Shown one piece after another: positions 8,596-19,932 of a stretch of DNA of 64,000 nt. The position numbers and the translations under genes are program-made. Positions within the stretch are counted from its first letter, which is position 1. Each line of letters opens with the position of its first letter. The stretch spans positions 2,345,001-2,409,000 of the forward strand of contig NZ_CP050177.1 of NCBI RefSeq assembly GCF_011694815.1, in the 5' to 3' direction. The notes under the pieces were generated by a model. It did no database searches, was not told where the DNA came from, and worked only from the letters and a program-made list of their open reading frames with translations. This DNA comes from Streptomyces liangshanensis (GTDB lineage Bacteria; Actinomycetota; Actinomycetes; Streptomycetales; Streptomycetaceae).

Positions 8596-11301
8596 TCAGC
8601 GCATCAGCACCCCCGCGCCGTCCCCCGCCGCCTCCGCGGGCAGGGCGACCAGCCCCAGCTCCGCACTCGTCGCGAGCAGCGGGTGGGCCGGCAGCACCCG
8701 GACCGTGTAGCCGTAGGGGCCGGTACGGTCCAGGGCGAGCGGCCCCTCGTACACCCAGCGGCCCTCGGGATCGGGGCCGCCGGCCGGCTTGAGCGGGAAG
8801 GTCTGCGCGTCGGCGATCGTGTCGTCGGAGCCGACCCGGCCGGCGACCGCCTGCACCTCCACCTCGTCGGGGCGCAGGTCGCCGAGGCCGACCCGGACCC
8901 GCAGGGCGAGGGTCGAGCCCAGCTCCGCCGTGCCGTCGGCCGCCTTCTCCGACGCGGCCGTGGCGGACGGGACCGTCTCGACGTGGTCCACCGTCACCCG
9001 CGGCCACAGCGACCGCGCCCGGCCCTTCCACTCGGCCAGCTCGGCCGCGGTGGCGGGGTCCAGGGCCCGGTGGGCGCGGGCGGCGGGCGCGTACAGCCGC
9101 TCCACGTAGTCACGGACCATCCGGGACGCGAGGACCTTCGGGCCCAGCGTGACGAGGGTGCGGCGGACCATCTCGATCCACCGGCCGGGCAGCCCCTCCC
9201 CGTCCCCGCCGCCGTTCCCGGCGCCGTTGCGGCCGTCCCGGCCCTCCCGGCCGTCCCGGTCGTAGAAGCGCGGCGCGACCCGGTCCTCGATCAGCTCGTA
9301 GAGGGCGCCCGCCTCCAGGTCGTCCCTGCGGTTCTCGTCGGCGGTCACCCCGTCCGCCGTCGGGATGGCCCAGCCGAAGTCCGGCTCGAACCATTCGTCC
9401 CACCAGCCGTCCAGCACCGACAGGTTGAGGCAGCCGTTGAGCGCGGCCTTCATCCCGCTGGTCCCGCACGCCTCCAGCGGCCGCAGCGGGTTGTTCAGCC
9501 AGACGTCGCAGCCCGGGTAGAGCTTCTTCGCCATCCCCATGCCGTAGTCGGGCAGGAACACGATCCGGTGGCGCACCCGCGGGTCGTCGGCGAACCGCAC
9601 CAGCTCCTGCACCAGCCGCTTGCCGCCGTCGTCCGCCGGGTGGGCCTTGCCCGCGACGACGATCTGGACGGGCCGCTCGGGGTGGAGCAGCATCGCCCTG
9701 AGCCGGTCGCGGTCGCGCAGCATCAGGGTGAGTCGCTTGTACGAGGGAACGCGGCGGGCGAAGCCGATCGTCAGGACGTCCGGGTCCAACACCCCGTCGA
9801 TCCAGCCCAGTTCGGCCTCGGCCGCGCCCCGCTGGAGCCAGGACGCGCGCAGCCGCTCCCGTACCTCCTCGACCAACTGCCCGCGCAGGGACCGGCGTAC
9901 GGCCCAGATGTCCGCGTCCGGGATGTCCTCCACCGAGTCCCAGCGCGGCGAACCGCCCACGGACAGGGCGTGTTCGGCCCGTTCGGTGCCGACCTGCCCG
10001 GCGCCGAGCCGGGCGACCTCGGGCGCGACCCAGGTCGGCGCGTGCACGCCGTTGGTCACGGAGCCGATGGGCACCTCCTCCGGGTCGAAGCCCGGCCACA
10101 GCCCGGAGAACATCTCGCGGCTGACGGCGCCGTGCAGGGTGGAGACCCCGTTGGCCCGCTGGGCGAGGCGCAGCCCCATGACGGCCATGTTGAACAGGTG
10201 GGGCTGGCCGCCCGGGTAGGTCTCCAGGCCGAGGCCGAGGATCCGCTCGGCGTCCACCCCGGGCAGCTCGCCGTCATCGCCGAAGTGGTGGGCGACGAGC
10301 GAGCGGTCGAAGCGGTCGATGCCGGCGGGCACGGGGGTGTGCGTGGTGAAGACCGTGCCGGCCCGGACGGCCTCCAGGGCCGCGTCGAAGCCGAGCCCTT
10401 CCCCGGCGAGTTCACGGATGCGTTCGAGCCCGAGGAAGCCGGCGTGGCCCTCGTTGGTGTGGAACACCTCGGGCGCGGCGTGGCCGGTGAGCCGGCAGTA
10501 CGTCCGCACGGCGCGCACCCCGCCGATGCCGAGGAGCATCTCCTGGAGGAGCCGGTGCTCGCTGCCGCCGCCGTAGAGCCGGTCGGTGACGTCGCGCTCA
10601 CCGGGCCCGTTCTCCTCGACGTCCGAGTCGAGCATCAGCAGCGGGACCCGCCCGACCCGCGCCTGCCAGACGCAGGCGTGCAGGGTGCGGCGTCCCGGCA
10701 GGGTCAGGGTCACCAGCGCGGGGCTGCCGTCCTCCTCGCGCAGGAGGGTCAGCGGCAGTTCGTTGGGGTCGAGGACGGGGTACCGCTCCTGCTGCCAGCC
10801 GTCCCGGGACAGGGACTGGCGGAAGTATCCGTGCCGGTAGAGCAGGCCTACGCCGATCAGCGGTACGCCGAGGTCGCTGGCGGCCTTGAGGTGGTCGCCG
10901 GCGAGGATGCCGAGGCCGCCGGAGTACTGCGGCAGGGCGGCGGTGACGCCGAACTCGGGCGAGAAGTAGCCGATGGCGGCGGGCAGCTCCCCGCCGCCGC
11001 CATCGCTCTCCTGGTACCAGCGGGGGCTGTGCAGGTAGGCGTCGAGGTCGGCGGCTGCCGTGTTCAGTGTGTGCAGGAAGGTGCGGTCCTCGGCCAGCTC
11101 GGCGAGGCGGGCCGCGGAGACGCCCCCGAGGAATCGCACGGGGTCGCCGTCGGCCGCGCGCCAGCCGGCGGGGTCGACGGACTCGAAGAGCTCTCGGGTC
11201 TCGGTGTGCCAGGACCAGCGCAGGTTGCGCGCCAGGTCGCCGAGTGGTCGCAGCGGGTCGGGCAGGACGGGGCGGACGGTGAACCGACGGATTGCCTTCA
11301 C
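8596..11301 (-). CDS. glgP: Alpha-glucan (maltodextrin/glycogen) phosphorylase
   Basis: At 901 residues this matches the actinobacterial GlgP type, which releases glucose-1-phosphate from alpha-1,4-glucan ends. The N-terminus has the family's KAIRRFTVRPVLPDPL and LARNLRWSWH; the middle has the GYFSPEFGVTAALPQYSGGLGILAGDHLKAASD block; the pyridoxal-phosphate lysine lies in EACGTSGMKAALNG. GTG 11301 was chosen because AAGGTGG precedes it by 5 bases and it matches the conserved family start; longer upstream frames are not credible. It is transcribed divergently from glgE. It supplies or removes short glucans for the GlgE pathway. The last 100 residues form a beta-rich extension. Confidence 0.95.
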   Translation of the reverse strand: MKAIRRFTVRPVLPDPLRPLGDLARNLRWSWHTETRELFESVDPAGWRAADGDPVRFLGGVSAARLAELAEDRTFLHTLNTAAADLDAYLHSPRWYQESDGGGGELPAAIGYFSPEFGVTAALPQYSGGLGILAGDHLKAASDLGVPLIGVGLLYRHGYFRQSLSRDGWQQERYPVLDPNELPLTLLREEDGSPALVTLTLPGRRTLHACVWQARVGRVPLLMLDSDVEENGPGERDVTDRLYGGGSEHRLLQEMLLGIGGVRAVRTYCRLTGHAAPEVFHTNEGHAGFLGLERIRELAGEGLGFDAALEAVRAGTVFTTHTPVPAGIDRFDRSLVAHHFGDDGELPGVDAERILGLGLETYPGGQPHLFNMAVMGLRLAQRANGVSTLHGAVSREMFSGLWPGFDPEEVPIGSVTNGVHAPTWVAPEVARLGAGQVGTERAEHALSVGGSPRWDSVEDIPDADIWAVRRSLRGQLVEEVRERLRASWLQRGAAEAELGWIDGVLDPDVLTIGFARRVPSYKRLTLMLRDRDRLRAMLLHPERPVQIVVAGKAHPADDGGKRLVQELVRFADDPRVRHRIVFLPDYGMGMAKKLYPGCDVWLNNPLRPLEACGTSGMKAALNGCLNLSVLDGWWDEWFEPDFGWAIPTADGVTADENRRDDLEAGALYELIEDRVAPRFYDRDGREGRDGRNGAGNGGGDGEGLPGRWIEMVRRTLVTLGPKVLASRMVRDYVERLYAPAARAHRALDPATAAELAEWKGRARSLWPRVTVDHVETVPSATAASEKAADGTAELGSTLALRVRVGLGDLRPDEVEVQAVAGRVGSDDTIADAQTFPLKPAGGPDPEGRWVYEGPLALDRTGPYGYTVRVLPAHPLLATSAELGLVALPAEAAGDGAGVLMR

Positions 11302-11578
11302 GTGCTCCACCTTCGCAGGGGACGTACGAGCCAGAGGGGACACACGACGATGTGCGTCCCGCCGTCCCCCCGACGGTAGTCGCACGCCCCCCACTCCAAC
11401 CACGGCGCATTGACGCGTGCGCCCCCCTGGGGAGGGGAGGAGAGGGTAGTCGTTCATCTGCTGATGACGCAGGAGATACACGCGAACGGATTGTCCGGCG
11501 GAAAATATTGGGAAGGCTCATGCGGTACGTACGGCACACGATCCAGCGCTATTCGAGTGAACGCGGACGGGAGCCGAC
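11302..11578. other. Divergent promoter region between glgP and glgE
   Basis: No gene fits here. The 277 bases must hold both promoters of the divergent glucan genes. The stretch around 11490-11520 is AT-richer (GGAAAATATTGGG) and probably contains the glgE promoter, but no clear -35/-10 pair could be fixed. Confidence 0.5.
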
Positions 11579-13750
11579 ATGCCCGCAGCCTCTCAGTCGC
11601 CGACCGAGCAGCTACAAAGAACGGTAAAGCATCCCAAAAGACCACAAACCTCCCGGAGCACCGCCAGGTCCTCACCCCCTTCCCCCGATCCGAGCGCCCC
11701 ACCCGCACCACCCGCCCTGCCTGTCACGCCCGCACAGCACCCAGGTGATTCAGTGAAACCGCTGATTGGTCGCATTCCCGTCCTGGACGTACACCCGCTC
11801 GTCGACTGCGGCAAACGCCCCGCGAAGGCGGTGAGCGGTGAAACCTTCCAGGTCACCGCCACCGTCTTCCGCGAGGGCCATGACGCGGTGGCGGCCAATG
11901 TCGTCCTCACGGATCCATCGGGCCGCCCCGGCCCCTGGACCCCCATGCACGAGCTCGCCCCCGGCACCGACCGCTGGGGCGCCGAGGTCACCCCCACCGA
12001 GGAAGGCCGCTGGACCTACACCGTGGAGGCCTGGAGCGACCCCGTCGCGACCTGGCGCCACACCGCCGGGATCAAGATCCCGGCCGGCATCGACACCGAA
12101 CTGGTCCTCGCCGAGGGGGCCGCGCTCTACGAGCGCGCCGCCGTCGGCGTACCGAAGAAGGACGGCCGGGAGGCCGTGCTCGCCGCCGTCGACGCGCTGC
12201 GCGACCGGGACCGCCCCGCCGGGGCCCGGCTGGCCGCCGCCCTCTCGCAGGACGCCACCGCCGCGCTCGGCCGCCACCCGCTGCGCGAGCTGGTCAGCTC
12301 CTCGCGCCCGCTGCGCCTGCTGGTCGAGCGCCGGCGGGCCCTGTTCGGGTCCTGGTACGAGCTGTTCCCGCGCTCCGAGGGCGCCGTGGTGAAGGAGGGC
12401 GAGCCGCCCGTCAGCGGCACCTTCCGCACCGCCGCCGAGCGGCTGCCCGCCGTCGCCGCGATGGGCTTCGACGTCGTCTACCTGCCGCCCGTCCACCCGA
12501 TCGGCACGACGCACCGCAAGGGCCCCAACAACACCCTGACGCCGGGCCCCGAGGACGTCGGCGTGCCGTGGGCCATCGGCTCGTCCGAGGGCGGCCACGA
12601 CGCGATCCACCCCGACCTCGGCACGATCGAGGACTTCGACCACTTCGTGGAGACCGCGCGCACGCTGCGCATGGAGGTCGCGCTCGACTTCGCGCTCCAG
12701 TGCTCCCCCGACCACCCCTGGGTCGCGAAGAAGCCGGAGTGGTTCCACCACCGCGCGGACGGCTCGATCGCCTACGCCGAGAACCCGCCGAAGAAGTACC
12801 AGGACATCTACCCGATCGCCTTCGACAGCGACATGCGAGGCCTGGTCCGCGAGACCGTGCGCGTGCTGCGGTACTGGATGTCCCACGGGGTACGGATCTT
12901 CCGCGTCGACAACCCGCACACCAAGCCGGTGCTCTTCTGGGAGAAGGTCATCGGCAACATCAACCGCACCGACCCCGATGTCGTCTTCCTCGCCGAGGCG
13001 TTCACCCGCCCCGCGATGATGCGCACGCTCGCGGCGGTCGGCTTCCAGCAGTCGTATACGTATTTCACCTGGCGCAACAGCAAGCGGGAGCTGACGGAGT
13101 ACCTGACGGAGCTGTCCCGCGAGACCGCCGCCTACATGCGGCCGAACTTCTTCGTGAACACGCCGGACATCCTCCACGCCTACCTCCAGGAGGGCGGCAG
13201 GCCGGCCTTCGAGGTGCGCGCCGTGCTCGCCGCGACGATGGTCCCGTCGTGGGGTGTGTACGCGGGATATGAACTCTGCGAGAACACCCCCGCCAAGCCC
13301 GGCAGCGAGGAGTACCTTGATTCGGAGAAGTACCAGCTGAGGCCCCGGGACTGGGAGGCGGCCGAGCGTGAGGGCCGTACCATCGCCCCGCTGATCACCA
13401 CGCTCAACCGGATCAGACGACGGCACCCCGCGCTGCAACAGCTGCGCGACATCCACTTCCACGAGGCCGACAACGAAGCGGTCATCGCGTACAGCAAGCG
13501 GGCGGGCTCGAACATCGTTCTGGTGGTCGTCAACCTCGACCCTCACCACACCCAGGAGGCGACGGTCTCGTTGGACATGGAGCGGCTCGGCCTCGAATGG
13601 CACGAGACCGTCCCGGTGCGCGACGAGCTCACCGGCGAGACCTATCACTGGGGCAGGGCCAACTACGTGCGCCTAGAGCCGGGCGTCACGCCCGCGCACG
13701 TCGTGGTCCTGCGACCGTCCCCGCCGATCGGAGGGTCACCCACATCATGA
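11579..13750 (+). CDS. glgE: Alpha-1,4-glucan:maltose-1-phosphate maltosyltransferase
   Basis: This 723-residue GH13_3 enzyme transfers maltosyl units from maltose-1-phosphate to alpha-glucan. It has an N-terminal Ig-like domain ([21 protein letters not shown] through the [17 protein letters not shown] strand), an insert domain and the (beta/alpha)8 barrel. The predicted nucleophile Asp444 lies in [13 protein letters not shown] and the acid/base Glu473 in FLAEAFTRP. Substrate motifs such as [15 protein letters not shown] and [12 protein letters not shown] are intact. The first 60 residues are a disordered Ser/Pro-rich extension longer than in relatives I recall. ATG 11579 has GGGAG 5 bases upstream. 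Its stop overlaps the treS start, so translation is coupled. Confidence 0.95.
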   Translation: MPAASQSPTEQLQRTVKHPKRPQTSRSTARSSPPSPDPSAPPAPPALPVTPAQHPGDSVKPLIGRIPVLDVHPLVDCGKRPAKAVSGETFQVTATVFREGHDAVAANVVLTDPSGRPGPWTPMHELAPGTDRWGAEVTPTEEGRWTYTVEAWSDPVATWRHTAGIKIPAGIDTELVLAEGAALYERAAVGVPKKDGREAVLAAVDALRDRDRPAGARLAAALSQDATAALGRHPLRELVSSSRPLRLLVERRRALFGSWYELFPRSEGAVVKEGEPPVSGTFRTAAERLPAVAAMGFDVVYLPPVHPIGTTHRKGPNNTLTPGPEDVGVPWAIGSSEGGHDAIHPDLGTIEDFDHFVETARTLRMEVALDFALQCSPDHPWVAKKPEWFHHRADGSIAYAENPPKKYQDIYPIAFDSDMRGLVRETVRVLRYWMSHGVRIFRVDNPHTKPVLFWEKVIGNINRTDPDVVFLAEAFTRPAMMRTLAAVGFQQSYTYFTWRNSKRELTEYLTELSRETAAYMRPNFFVNTPDILHAYLQEGGRPAFEVRAVLAATMVPSWGVYAGYELCENTPAKPGSEEYLDSEKYQLRPRDWEAAEREGRTIAPLITTLNRIRRRHPALQQLRDIHFHEADNEAVIAYSKRAGSNIVLVVVNLDPHHTQEATVSLDMERLGLEWHETVPVRDELTGETYHWGRANYVRLEPGVTPAHVVVLRPSPPIGGSPTS

Positions 13751-15471
13751 TCGTCAACGAGCCCGTCCACGACACGTTCGAGGACACCCCGGCCCAGGAC
13801 CGTCATCCCGACTGGTTCAAAAGGGCCGTCTTCTACGAGGTCCTGGTGCGTTCGTTCCAGGACAGCAACGGAGACGGCATCGGTGACCTCAAGGGCATCA
13901 CCGCCAAGCTGGACTACCTCCAATGGCTCGGTGTCGACTGCCTCTGGCTGCCGCCGTTCTTCAAGTCGCCACTGCGCGACGGCGGCTACGACGTCTCCGA
14001 CTACACCGCCGTCCTCCCCGAGTTCGGCGACCTCGCCGACTTCGTGGAGTTCGTCGACGCCACGCACCAGCGTGGCATGCGCGTGGTCATCGACTTCGTC
14101 ATGAACCACACCAGCGACCAGCACGAATGGTTCCAGGAGTCCCGCAGGGACCCCGACGGGCCGTACGGCGACTACTACGTCTGGGCCGACGACGACAAGC
14201 AGTACCAGGACGCCCGGATCATCTTCGTCGACACGGAGACCTCCAACTGGACCTTCGACCCGGTGCGCAAGCAGTACTACTGGCACCGCTTCTTCTCGCA
14301 CCAGCCGGACCTCAACTACGAGAACCCGGCGGTGCAGGAGGAGATCATCTCCGCGCTCCGCTTCTGGCTGGACCTCGGCATCGACGGCTTCCGCCTGGAC
14401 GCCGTGCCGTACCTGTACCAGAAGGAGGGCACCAACTGCGAGAACCTCCCCGCGACCCACGCCTTCCTCAAGCGGGTGCGCAAGGAGATCGACGCGCACT
14501 ACCCGGACACGGTGCTGCTCGCCGAGGCCAACCAGTGGCCCGAGGACGTCGTCGACTACTTCGGCGACTACGCCAAGGGCGGCGACGAGTGCCACATGGC
14601 GTTCCACTTCCCCGTGATGCCGCGCATCTTCATGGCGGTACGGCGCGAGTCCCGCTACCCCGTCTCCGAGATCCTGGCGAAGACCCCGGCGATCCCCGAG
14701 AACTGCCAGTGGGGCATCTTCCTCCGCAACCACGACGAGCTGACCCTCGAAATGGTCACGGACGAAGAGCGCGACTACATGTACGCGGAGTACGCCAAGG
14801 ACCCCCGGATGCGCGCCAACATCGGCATCCGGCGCCGCCTGGCGCCCCTGCTGGACAACGACCGCAACCAGATCGAGCTGTTCACCGCCCTGCTGCTGTC
14901 GCTGCCGGGCTCCCCGATCCTCTACTACGGGGACGAGATCGGGATGGGCGACAACATCTGGCTCGGTGACCGGGACGCCGTACGGACCCCGATGCAGTGG
15001 ACCCCCGACCGGAACGCGGGATTCTCCTCCAGCGACCCCGGCCGGCTCTACCTCCCGACGATCATGGACCCGGTGTACGGGTACCAGGTCACCAACGTGG
15101 AAGCGTCGATGGCCTCGCCGTCCTCGCTGCTGCACTGGACCCGCCGGATGATCGAGATCCGCAAGCAGAACCCGGCCTTCGGGCTCGGCTCGTACACGGA
15201 GCTGTCGTCGTCGAACCCGGCGGTGCTGGCGTTCCTGCGGGAGGCGCCCTCCCCGGACGGCAAGGGCGACGACCTCGTCCTGTGCGTCCACAACTTCTCG
15301 CGGTTCGCCCAGCCCACCGAGCTCGACCTCAAGGAGTTCAACGGGCGGCACCCGGTGGAGCTGATCGGCGGGGTGCGCTTCCCCGCCATCGGCGAGCTGC
15401 CGTACCTGCTCACCCTGGCGGGCCACGGCTTCTACTGGTTCCGGCTCAGGAAGGATGTCGCGTCGAGCTGA
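13747..15471 (+). CDS. treS: Trehalose synthase (maltose alpha-D-glucosyltransferase)
   Basis: The 574-residue GH13 enzyme interconverts trehalose and maltose. Diagnostic parts are [20 protein letters not shown], the nucleophile region [13 protein letters not shown], the acid/base [19 protein letters not shown] segment ([13 protein letters not shown]) and [16 protein letters not shown] 13747 overlaps the glgE stop by four bases (ATGA). With maltokinase downstream it converts trehalose to maltose-1-phosphate for GlgE. The maltokinase is a separate gene here, unlike bacteria with a fused TreS-Pep2. Confidence 0.95.
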   Translation: MIVNEPVHDTFEDTPAQDRHPDWFKRAVFYEVLVRSFQDSNGDGIGDLKGITAKLDYLQWLGVDCLWLPPFFKSPLRDGGYDVSDYTAVLPEFGDLADFVEFVDATHQRGMRVVIDFVMNHTSDQHEWFQESRRDPDGPYGDYYVWADDDKQYQDARIIFVDTETSNWTFDPVRKQYYWHRFFSHQPDLNYENPAVQEEIISALRFWLDLGIDGFRLDAVPYLYQKEGTNCENLPATHAFLKRVRKEIDAHYPDTVLLAEANQWPEDVVDYFGDYAKGGDECHMAFHFPVMPRIFMAVRRESRYPVSEILAKTPAIPENCQWGIFLRNHDELTLEMVTDEERDYMYAEYAKDPRMRANIGIRRRLAPLLDNDRNQIELFTALLLSLPGSPILYYGDEIGMGDNIWLGDRDAVRTPMQWTPDRNAGFSSSDPGRLYLPTIMDPVYGYQVTNVEASMASPSSLLHWTRRMIEIRKQNPAFGLGSYTELSSSNPAVLAFLREAPSPDGKGDDLVLCVHNFSRFAQPTELDLKEFNGRHPVELIGGVRFPAIGELPYLLTLAGHGFYWFRLRKDVASS

Positions 15472-15672
15472 CGCGACCGGATGACGTGCGGGGCGGTTTC
15501 CACCGCCCCGCACGGGGCACGTTCCCCACGTCCGACGCGTACGGAATTCACGCCGTATCGAGTCCGTACGGATCATCGTCACCCGACACGTCCCGCACAG
15601 CCGGACAGCAGATGCCGCAATCCGGGACACTCTGCGCATCCTGTGGTGTGCCCGGGGAAAGGACGCGAGGCC

Positions 15673-17157
15673 ATGACGAAGGCTGCATCCACCCGGATCA
15701 CGCCGTACGGCGCTCCCGACCGCGCCGTGTCGGCCAACGACGCCGCGGCGCTCCTCGGGTCGCTGGCGCCGCTGCTCCACGACTGGCTCCCCCGCCAGCG
15801 CTGGTTCGCGGGCAAGGGACGCGCGGTGACCGGCTTCGTGCCGGTGACCGTCACCGAGCTGCGACCGACGCACGCCGGGGATCCGGCCCTGCTCCACCTG
15901 CTGGTACGGGTCGAACAGGGCGCCGCCGGGGTCTCCGCCTCGGCCGGCGACTGCTACCAGCTGCTGCTCGGCGTCCGGGAGGCCCTGCCCCCGCACCTGG
16001 CGTCGGCGCGGCTCGGCCGGGCGACCCAGGGGCCGCTGGCGGGCCTCACGGTGTACGAGGGCCTGCACGACCCGAGCCTGGCGGAACTGCTGCTGGAACG
16101 ATTGCGCAACGCAGGGTCATGGGGACCGCTACGGTTCGGCCGCGCGCGGCCCATCCCGGCCGGCCTGACCGGGAAGCTGCTCGACGCCGAGCAGTCCAAT
16201 TCGTCCCTCGTCTACGGGGACGCCGTGCACGGAAACGCCGCACACGGGGACGCCGAACGCGGGGACGCCGAACGCGGGGACGCCTACATCCTCAAGATCC
16301 TCCGCCGGGTCTTCCCCGGCCCCCACCCGGACCTGGAACTGCCGCTGGCCCTCGCCGCGGAGGGCTGCGACCGGGTGCCGGCGCCGGTGGCGTGGTTCGA
16401 GGCGGACGATCCGACGGGCGGCGACGAGACGCTCACGCTCGGTGTGCTCCAGCCGTACCTGCGCGGGTCGCGGGACGGCTGGCAGCTGGCGCTGGCCGCG
16501 CTGGGGGCGGACCGGGAGTTCACGTCGGAGGCCCGCTCGCTGGGGCGCGCCACCGCGGAGGTGCACCTCGCGCTGGCCTCCGCCCTGCCGACCGTGACGC
16601 TGGGGCGCCGCCAGACCGGGCAGCTCGCGCACGGGATGCTCGGCCGCCTGGACACGGCGGCGCAGGCGGTGCCCGCGCTGATCCCGTACGTACCGGGCCT
16701 GCGGGCCGCCTTCGACGCGCTCGCGGGTCTCGACGAGGCGGCGCGCGGGCGGCCGGCCCAGCGGGTCCACGGTGACCTGCACCTGGGCCAGGCGCTCCGT
16801 ACCCCCGACGGCCGCTGGTCGGTGATCGACTTCGAGGGCGAGCCGGCCATACCGCTGGCCGAGCGCCGCCGCCCGCAGCCACCGGTCCGCGACGTGGCGG
16901 GGATGCTGCGCTCGTTCGACTACGCGGCGCGGTCCCACGAGCCGTGGCGGGCGGACTGGGCGACACGGTGCCGCGCGGCGTTCTGCGAGGGGTACGCGCA
17001 GGCGTCGGGCACGGATCCGCGCTCGGAGCCGGAGCTGCTGCGGGCGTACGAGACGGACAAGGCGGTGTACGAGGTGCTGTACGAGGCCCGCCACCGCCCG
17101 GCCTGGCTCCCGGTCCCGATGGCCGCCATCCGCCGCCTGGCGGGCGAACACCAGTGA
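15673..17157 (+). CDS. mak: Maltokinase with an internal tandem-repeat insert
   Basis: Maltokinase (Pep2 type, 494 residues) phosphorylates maltose to maltose-1-phosphate using ATP. It has the N-terminal WLPRQRWFAGKGR cap motif, the nucleotide-binding lobe, and the kinase-like catalytic core VHGDLHLGQALRTPDGRWSV followed by IDFEGEPAIPLAERR. An insert between LVYGD and AYILKILRR consists of five-residue units ending in GDA or GNA, encoded by 15-bp DNA repeats at 16216-16284; relatives usually run straight from VYGDA to YILK. ATG 15673 was chosen over an upstream frame because the kinase begins here. It follows treS after 201 bases, so a second promoter is possible. Confidence 0.92.
   Translation: MTKAASTRITPYGAPDRAVSANDAAALLGSLAPLLHDWLPRQRWFAGKGRAVTGFVPVTVTELRPTHAGDPALLHLLVRVEQGAAGVSASAGDCYQLLLGVREALPPHLASARLGRATQGPLAGLTVYEGLHDPSLAELLLERLRNAGSWGPLRFGRARPIPAGLTGKLLDAEQSNSSLVYGDAVHGNAAHGDAERGDAERGDAYILKILRRVFPGPHPDLELPLALAAEGCDRVPAPVAWFEADDPTGGDETLTLGVLQPYLRGSRDGWQLALAALGADREFTSEARSLGRATAEVHLALASALPTVTLGRRQTGQLAHGMLGRLDTAAQAVPALIPYVPGLRAAFDALAGLDEAARGRPAQRVHGDLHLGQALRTPDGRWSVIDFEGEPAIPLAERRRPQPPVRDVAGMLRSFDYAARSHEPWRADWATRCRAAFCEGYAQASGTDPRSEPELLRAYETDKAVYEVLYEARHRPAWLPVPMAAIRRLAGEHQ
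16216..16284 (+). repeat. 15-bp coding tandem repeat in maltokinase
   Basis: About four and a half units of a 15-base repeat (GGGGACGCCGAACGC and variants) encode GDA-type pentapeptides. The two units nearest the 3' end are identical, which points to recent slippage. The reading frame is kept. Confidence 0.8.
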
Positions 17158-17190
17158 CCCCCGGGCCCACGACCGCACCGCACCCGGGCC

Positions 17191-17438
17191 GTCCTCAAGC
17201 CCCGGACGGGCCCGATCTCCCCGGCTGCCCGGCGAACCCCCCTCGGCCCCGATCCCGATCCAGCCCGACCGGGCCACCATCGAACCTGTCCGGGCCGCCA
17301 CCATCAAGCCCGTCCGGCGATTGAGGACAACGCAAGGCCGCAGGCCGAGCACCCCACCGGCCCCCGCACATCCCCACCACGGGACGCCCCATCCAGCCCG
17401 TCCGGCGCTTGAGGACACCGCAAGGCCGCAGGCCGAGC
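17191..17438. repeat. REP-like intergenic repeats, three copies
   Basis: Copies lie at 17191-17212, 17306-17350 and 17394-17438. The core is AGCCCGTCCGGCGATTGAGG or its inverse, and the last two share the tail CGCAAGGCCGCAGGCCGAGC. The same core recurs after glgB and at 41953. Such elements are common downstream of Streptomyces genes and may end transcription. The 330-base gap holds nothing else besides the glgB ribosome site. Confidence 0.8.
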
Positions 17439-17487
17439 CACCCACACCGCAACGACAGACCCCCCGCTCCCCCAGGAGGCACCGCCC

Positions 17488-19917
17488 GTGACCGCCCGTC
17501 CGTCGTCGCCCGACACCCCGCCGAGCACGCCGCCCCCGCCCGAGCGCCCCACCGCGTCCGTCCCGGCCCCCGCGACCGGCGAGGAGGCCCAGGCCGGCAC
17601 GAAGAAGGCCAAGAAGGCCAAAAAGGCCAAGGAGACCACGGTGTCCAAGCGACCGGAACAAGCACCCACCCCGGCGAAGCCCTCCCCCACCCCCTCCCCC
17701 ACCCCCGCCGTCCCACCCCTCCACCCCACCGACCGCGAGCGCCTCCTCAGCGGCTCGCACCACGACCCGCACGGCCTCCTCGGCGCCCATCCCGTCAACG
17801 GCGGCGACGGCGGCATCGCCGTCCGCACCCTGCGCCCGTACGCGCACGCCGTCACCGTCGTCACCGACGACGCGCGGATCCCGCTGGACGACGACGGCGA
17901 CGGCTTCTTCTCCGGGGTCCTCCCCCTCACCGCCGTCCCCGCGTACTCGCTCCTCATCCGCTACGGGGACGCGGACGGCGTCGACGACGTCGAGGTCCAC
18001 GACCCGTACCGCTTCCTCCCCGCCCTCGGCGACCTCGACCTGCACCTGATCGGCGAGGGCCGCCACGAGGAGCTGTGGAAGGCGCTCGGCGCCCGCCCCA
18101 TGACCCACCAGGGCGTCACCGGCACCCGCTTCACCGTCTGGGCCCCCAACGCCCGCGGCGTCCGCGTCTCCGGCGACTTCAACTACTGGGACGGCACCAG
18201 CCTCCCCATGCGCTCGCTCGGCGCCACCGGCGTGTGGGAGCTGTTCGTGCCGGGCATCGGCGAGGGCGCGCTGTACAAGTTCGACATCACCCGCCCGGAC
18301 GGTACGCACACCATGCGCGCCGACCCGATGGCCCGCCGCACCGAGGTACCGCCCGCGACCGCGTCCGTGGTGACCGAGTCGCACCACGTCTGGCAGGACG
18401 AGGAGTGGATGGCGCACCGGGGCGACCGCGCCGTGCACGAGGCGCCGTTCTCGGTGTACGAGATCCATCTCGCCTCCTGGCGGCCCGGCCTGACGTACCG
18501 TCAGCTCGCCGTCCAACTGCCCGCGTACGTCAAGGATCTCGGCTTCACGCACGTCGAGCTGATGCCCGTCGCCGAGCACCCCTTCGGCGGCTCCTGGGGC
18601 TACCAGGTCACCGGCTTCTACGCCCCGACCTCCCGCCTCGGCACCCCCGACGACTTCCGCTTCCTGGTGGACGCGCTGCACCGCGCGGGCATCGGTGTGA
18701 TCGTGGACTGGGTGCCGGCCCACTTCCCCAAGGACGAATGGGCGCTGGCGCGCTTCGACGGGCGGCCGCTGTACGAGTCCGAGGACCCGCAGCGCGCCGA
18801 GCACCCCGACTGGGGGACGCTGGAGTTCGACTACGGCCGCACGGAGGTCCGTAACTTCCTGGTCGCGAACGCGGTGTTCTGGTGCGAGGAGTTCCACATC
18901 GACGGCCTGCGGGTCGACGCGGTGGCCTCGATGCTCTACCTGGACTACTCCCGCGAGGCGGGCCAGTGGTCCCCCAACGAGCACGGCGGCCGGGAGAACC
19001 TGGACGCGGTGGCGTTCCTCCAGGAGATGAACGCGACCGTCTACCGGCGCTGCCCCGGCGTGGTGACGATCGCCGAGGAGTCCACGGCGTGGAACGGGGT
19101 CACCCGCGCGACGCACCTGGTCGGCCCCGACGGCTTCGGCGGGCTCGGGTTCGGGCTGAAGTGGAACATGGGGTGGATGCACGACTCGCTGGACTACGTG
19201 GCCAAGGAGCCGGTGCACCGCAAGTACCACCACGGGGAGATGACGTTCTCCATGGTGTACGCGTACAGCGAGAACTACGTCCTGCCCATCTCGCACGACG
19301 AGGTCGTGCACGGGAAGCGGGCGCTGGTCTCCAAGATGCCCGGGGACTGGTGGCAGCAGCGGGCCAACGAACGCGCCTACCTGGGCTTCATGTGGGCGCA
19401 CCCGGGCAAGCAACTGCTCTTCATGGGGCAGGAGTTCGCGCAGGGCGCGGAGTGGTCGGAGGGGCACGGCCCGGACTGGTGGCTGCTGGACCCGTCGTAC
19501 GAGGCGGCGCCGGACCACCAGGGGGTACGGGACCTGGTGCGCGACCTGAACGCGGTCTACGGCGCGACGCCGCCGCTGTGGGAGCGGGACACCTCCCCGG
19601 AGGGCTTCTCATGGGTGGACGGCGGGGCGGCGGAGGACAACGTGTTCGCGTTCCTGCGCTACGACGCGGCCGGGTCGCCGCTGCTGGCGGTGTCGCACTT
19701 CGCGCCGGTGGTGCGGCACGACTACCGGCTCGGGGTGCCGGAGAAGTACGCGGCGTGGACGGAGGTCCTGAACACGGACGCGGCGCGGTACGGGGGCAGT
19801 GACGTCCTGAACCCGGAGCCGGTGAAGCCGGAGTCCACCCCGTCCCACGGCCACCCGTCCTCCCTCCACCTGACCCTCCCCCCGCTGGCCACGATCTGGC
19901 TCCGCCCGACCCCCTGA
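17488..19917 (+). CDS. glgB: 1,4-alpha-glucan branching enzyme
   Basis: The 809-residue enzyme makes alpha-1,6 branches in the glucan built by GlgE. The first 75 residues are a Pro/Thr and Lys-rich low-complexity tail ([11 protein letters not shown]) that is probably disordered. Then come the N1 domain ([13 protein letters not shown]), a CBM48 ([20 protein letters not shown]) and the GH13_9 barrel with nucleophile in [13 protein letters not shown], acid/base in [11 protein letters not shown], and [16 protein letters not shown] 17488 has AGGAGG 8 bases upstream. It follows maltokinase after a 330-base repeat-filled gap, so it may have its own promoter. Confidence 0.95.
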   Translation: MTARPSSPDTPPSTPPPPERPTASVPAPATGEEAQAGTKKAKKAKKAKETTVSKRPEQAPTPAKPSPTPSPTPAVPPLHPTDRERLLSGSHHDPHGLLGAHPVNGGDGGIAVRTLRPYAHAVTVVTDDARIPLDDDGDGFFSGVLPLTAVPAYSLLIRYGDADGVDDVEVHDPYRFLPALGDLDLHLIGEGRHEELWKALGARPMTHQGVTGTRFTVWAPNARGVRVSGDFNYWDGTSLPMRSLGATGVWELFVPGIGEGALYKFDITRPDGTHTMRADPMARRTEVPPATASVVTESHHVWQDEEWMAHRGDRAVHEAPFSVYEIHLASWRPGLTYRQLAVQLPAYVKDLGFTHVELMPVAEHPFGGSWGYQVTGFYAPTSRLGTPDDFRFLVDALHRAGIGVIVDWVPAHFPKDEWALARFDGRPLYESEDPQRAEHPDWGTLEFDYGRTEVRNFLVANAVFWCEEFHIDGLRVDAVASMLYLDYSREAGQWSPNEHGGRENLDAVAFLQEMNATVYRRCPGVVTIAEESTAWNGVTRATHLVGPDGFGGLGFGLKWNMGWMHDSLDYVAKEPVHRKYHHGEMTFSMVYAYSENYVLPISHDEVVHGKRALVSKMPGDWWQQRANERAYLGFMWAHPGKQLLFMGQEFAQGAEWSEGHGPDWWLLDPSYEAAPDHQGVRDLVRDLNAVYGATPPLWERDTSPEGFSWVDGGAAEDNVFAFLRYDAAGSPLLAVSHFAPVVRHDYRLGVPEKYAAWTEVLNTDAARYGGSDVLNPEPVKPESTPSHGHPSSLHLTLPPLATIWLRPTP

Positions 19918-19932
19918 CCCCGGGGACCGGGT

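Noticed and set aside
8683..11379. A long plus-strand open frame across glgP
   Set aside because: It is a GC-bias artefact of glgP on the other strand; the translation is Arg/Gly/Val-rich with no motif.
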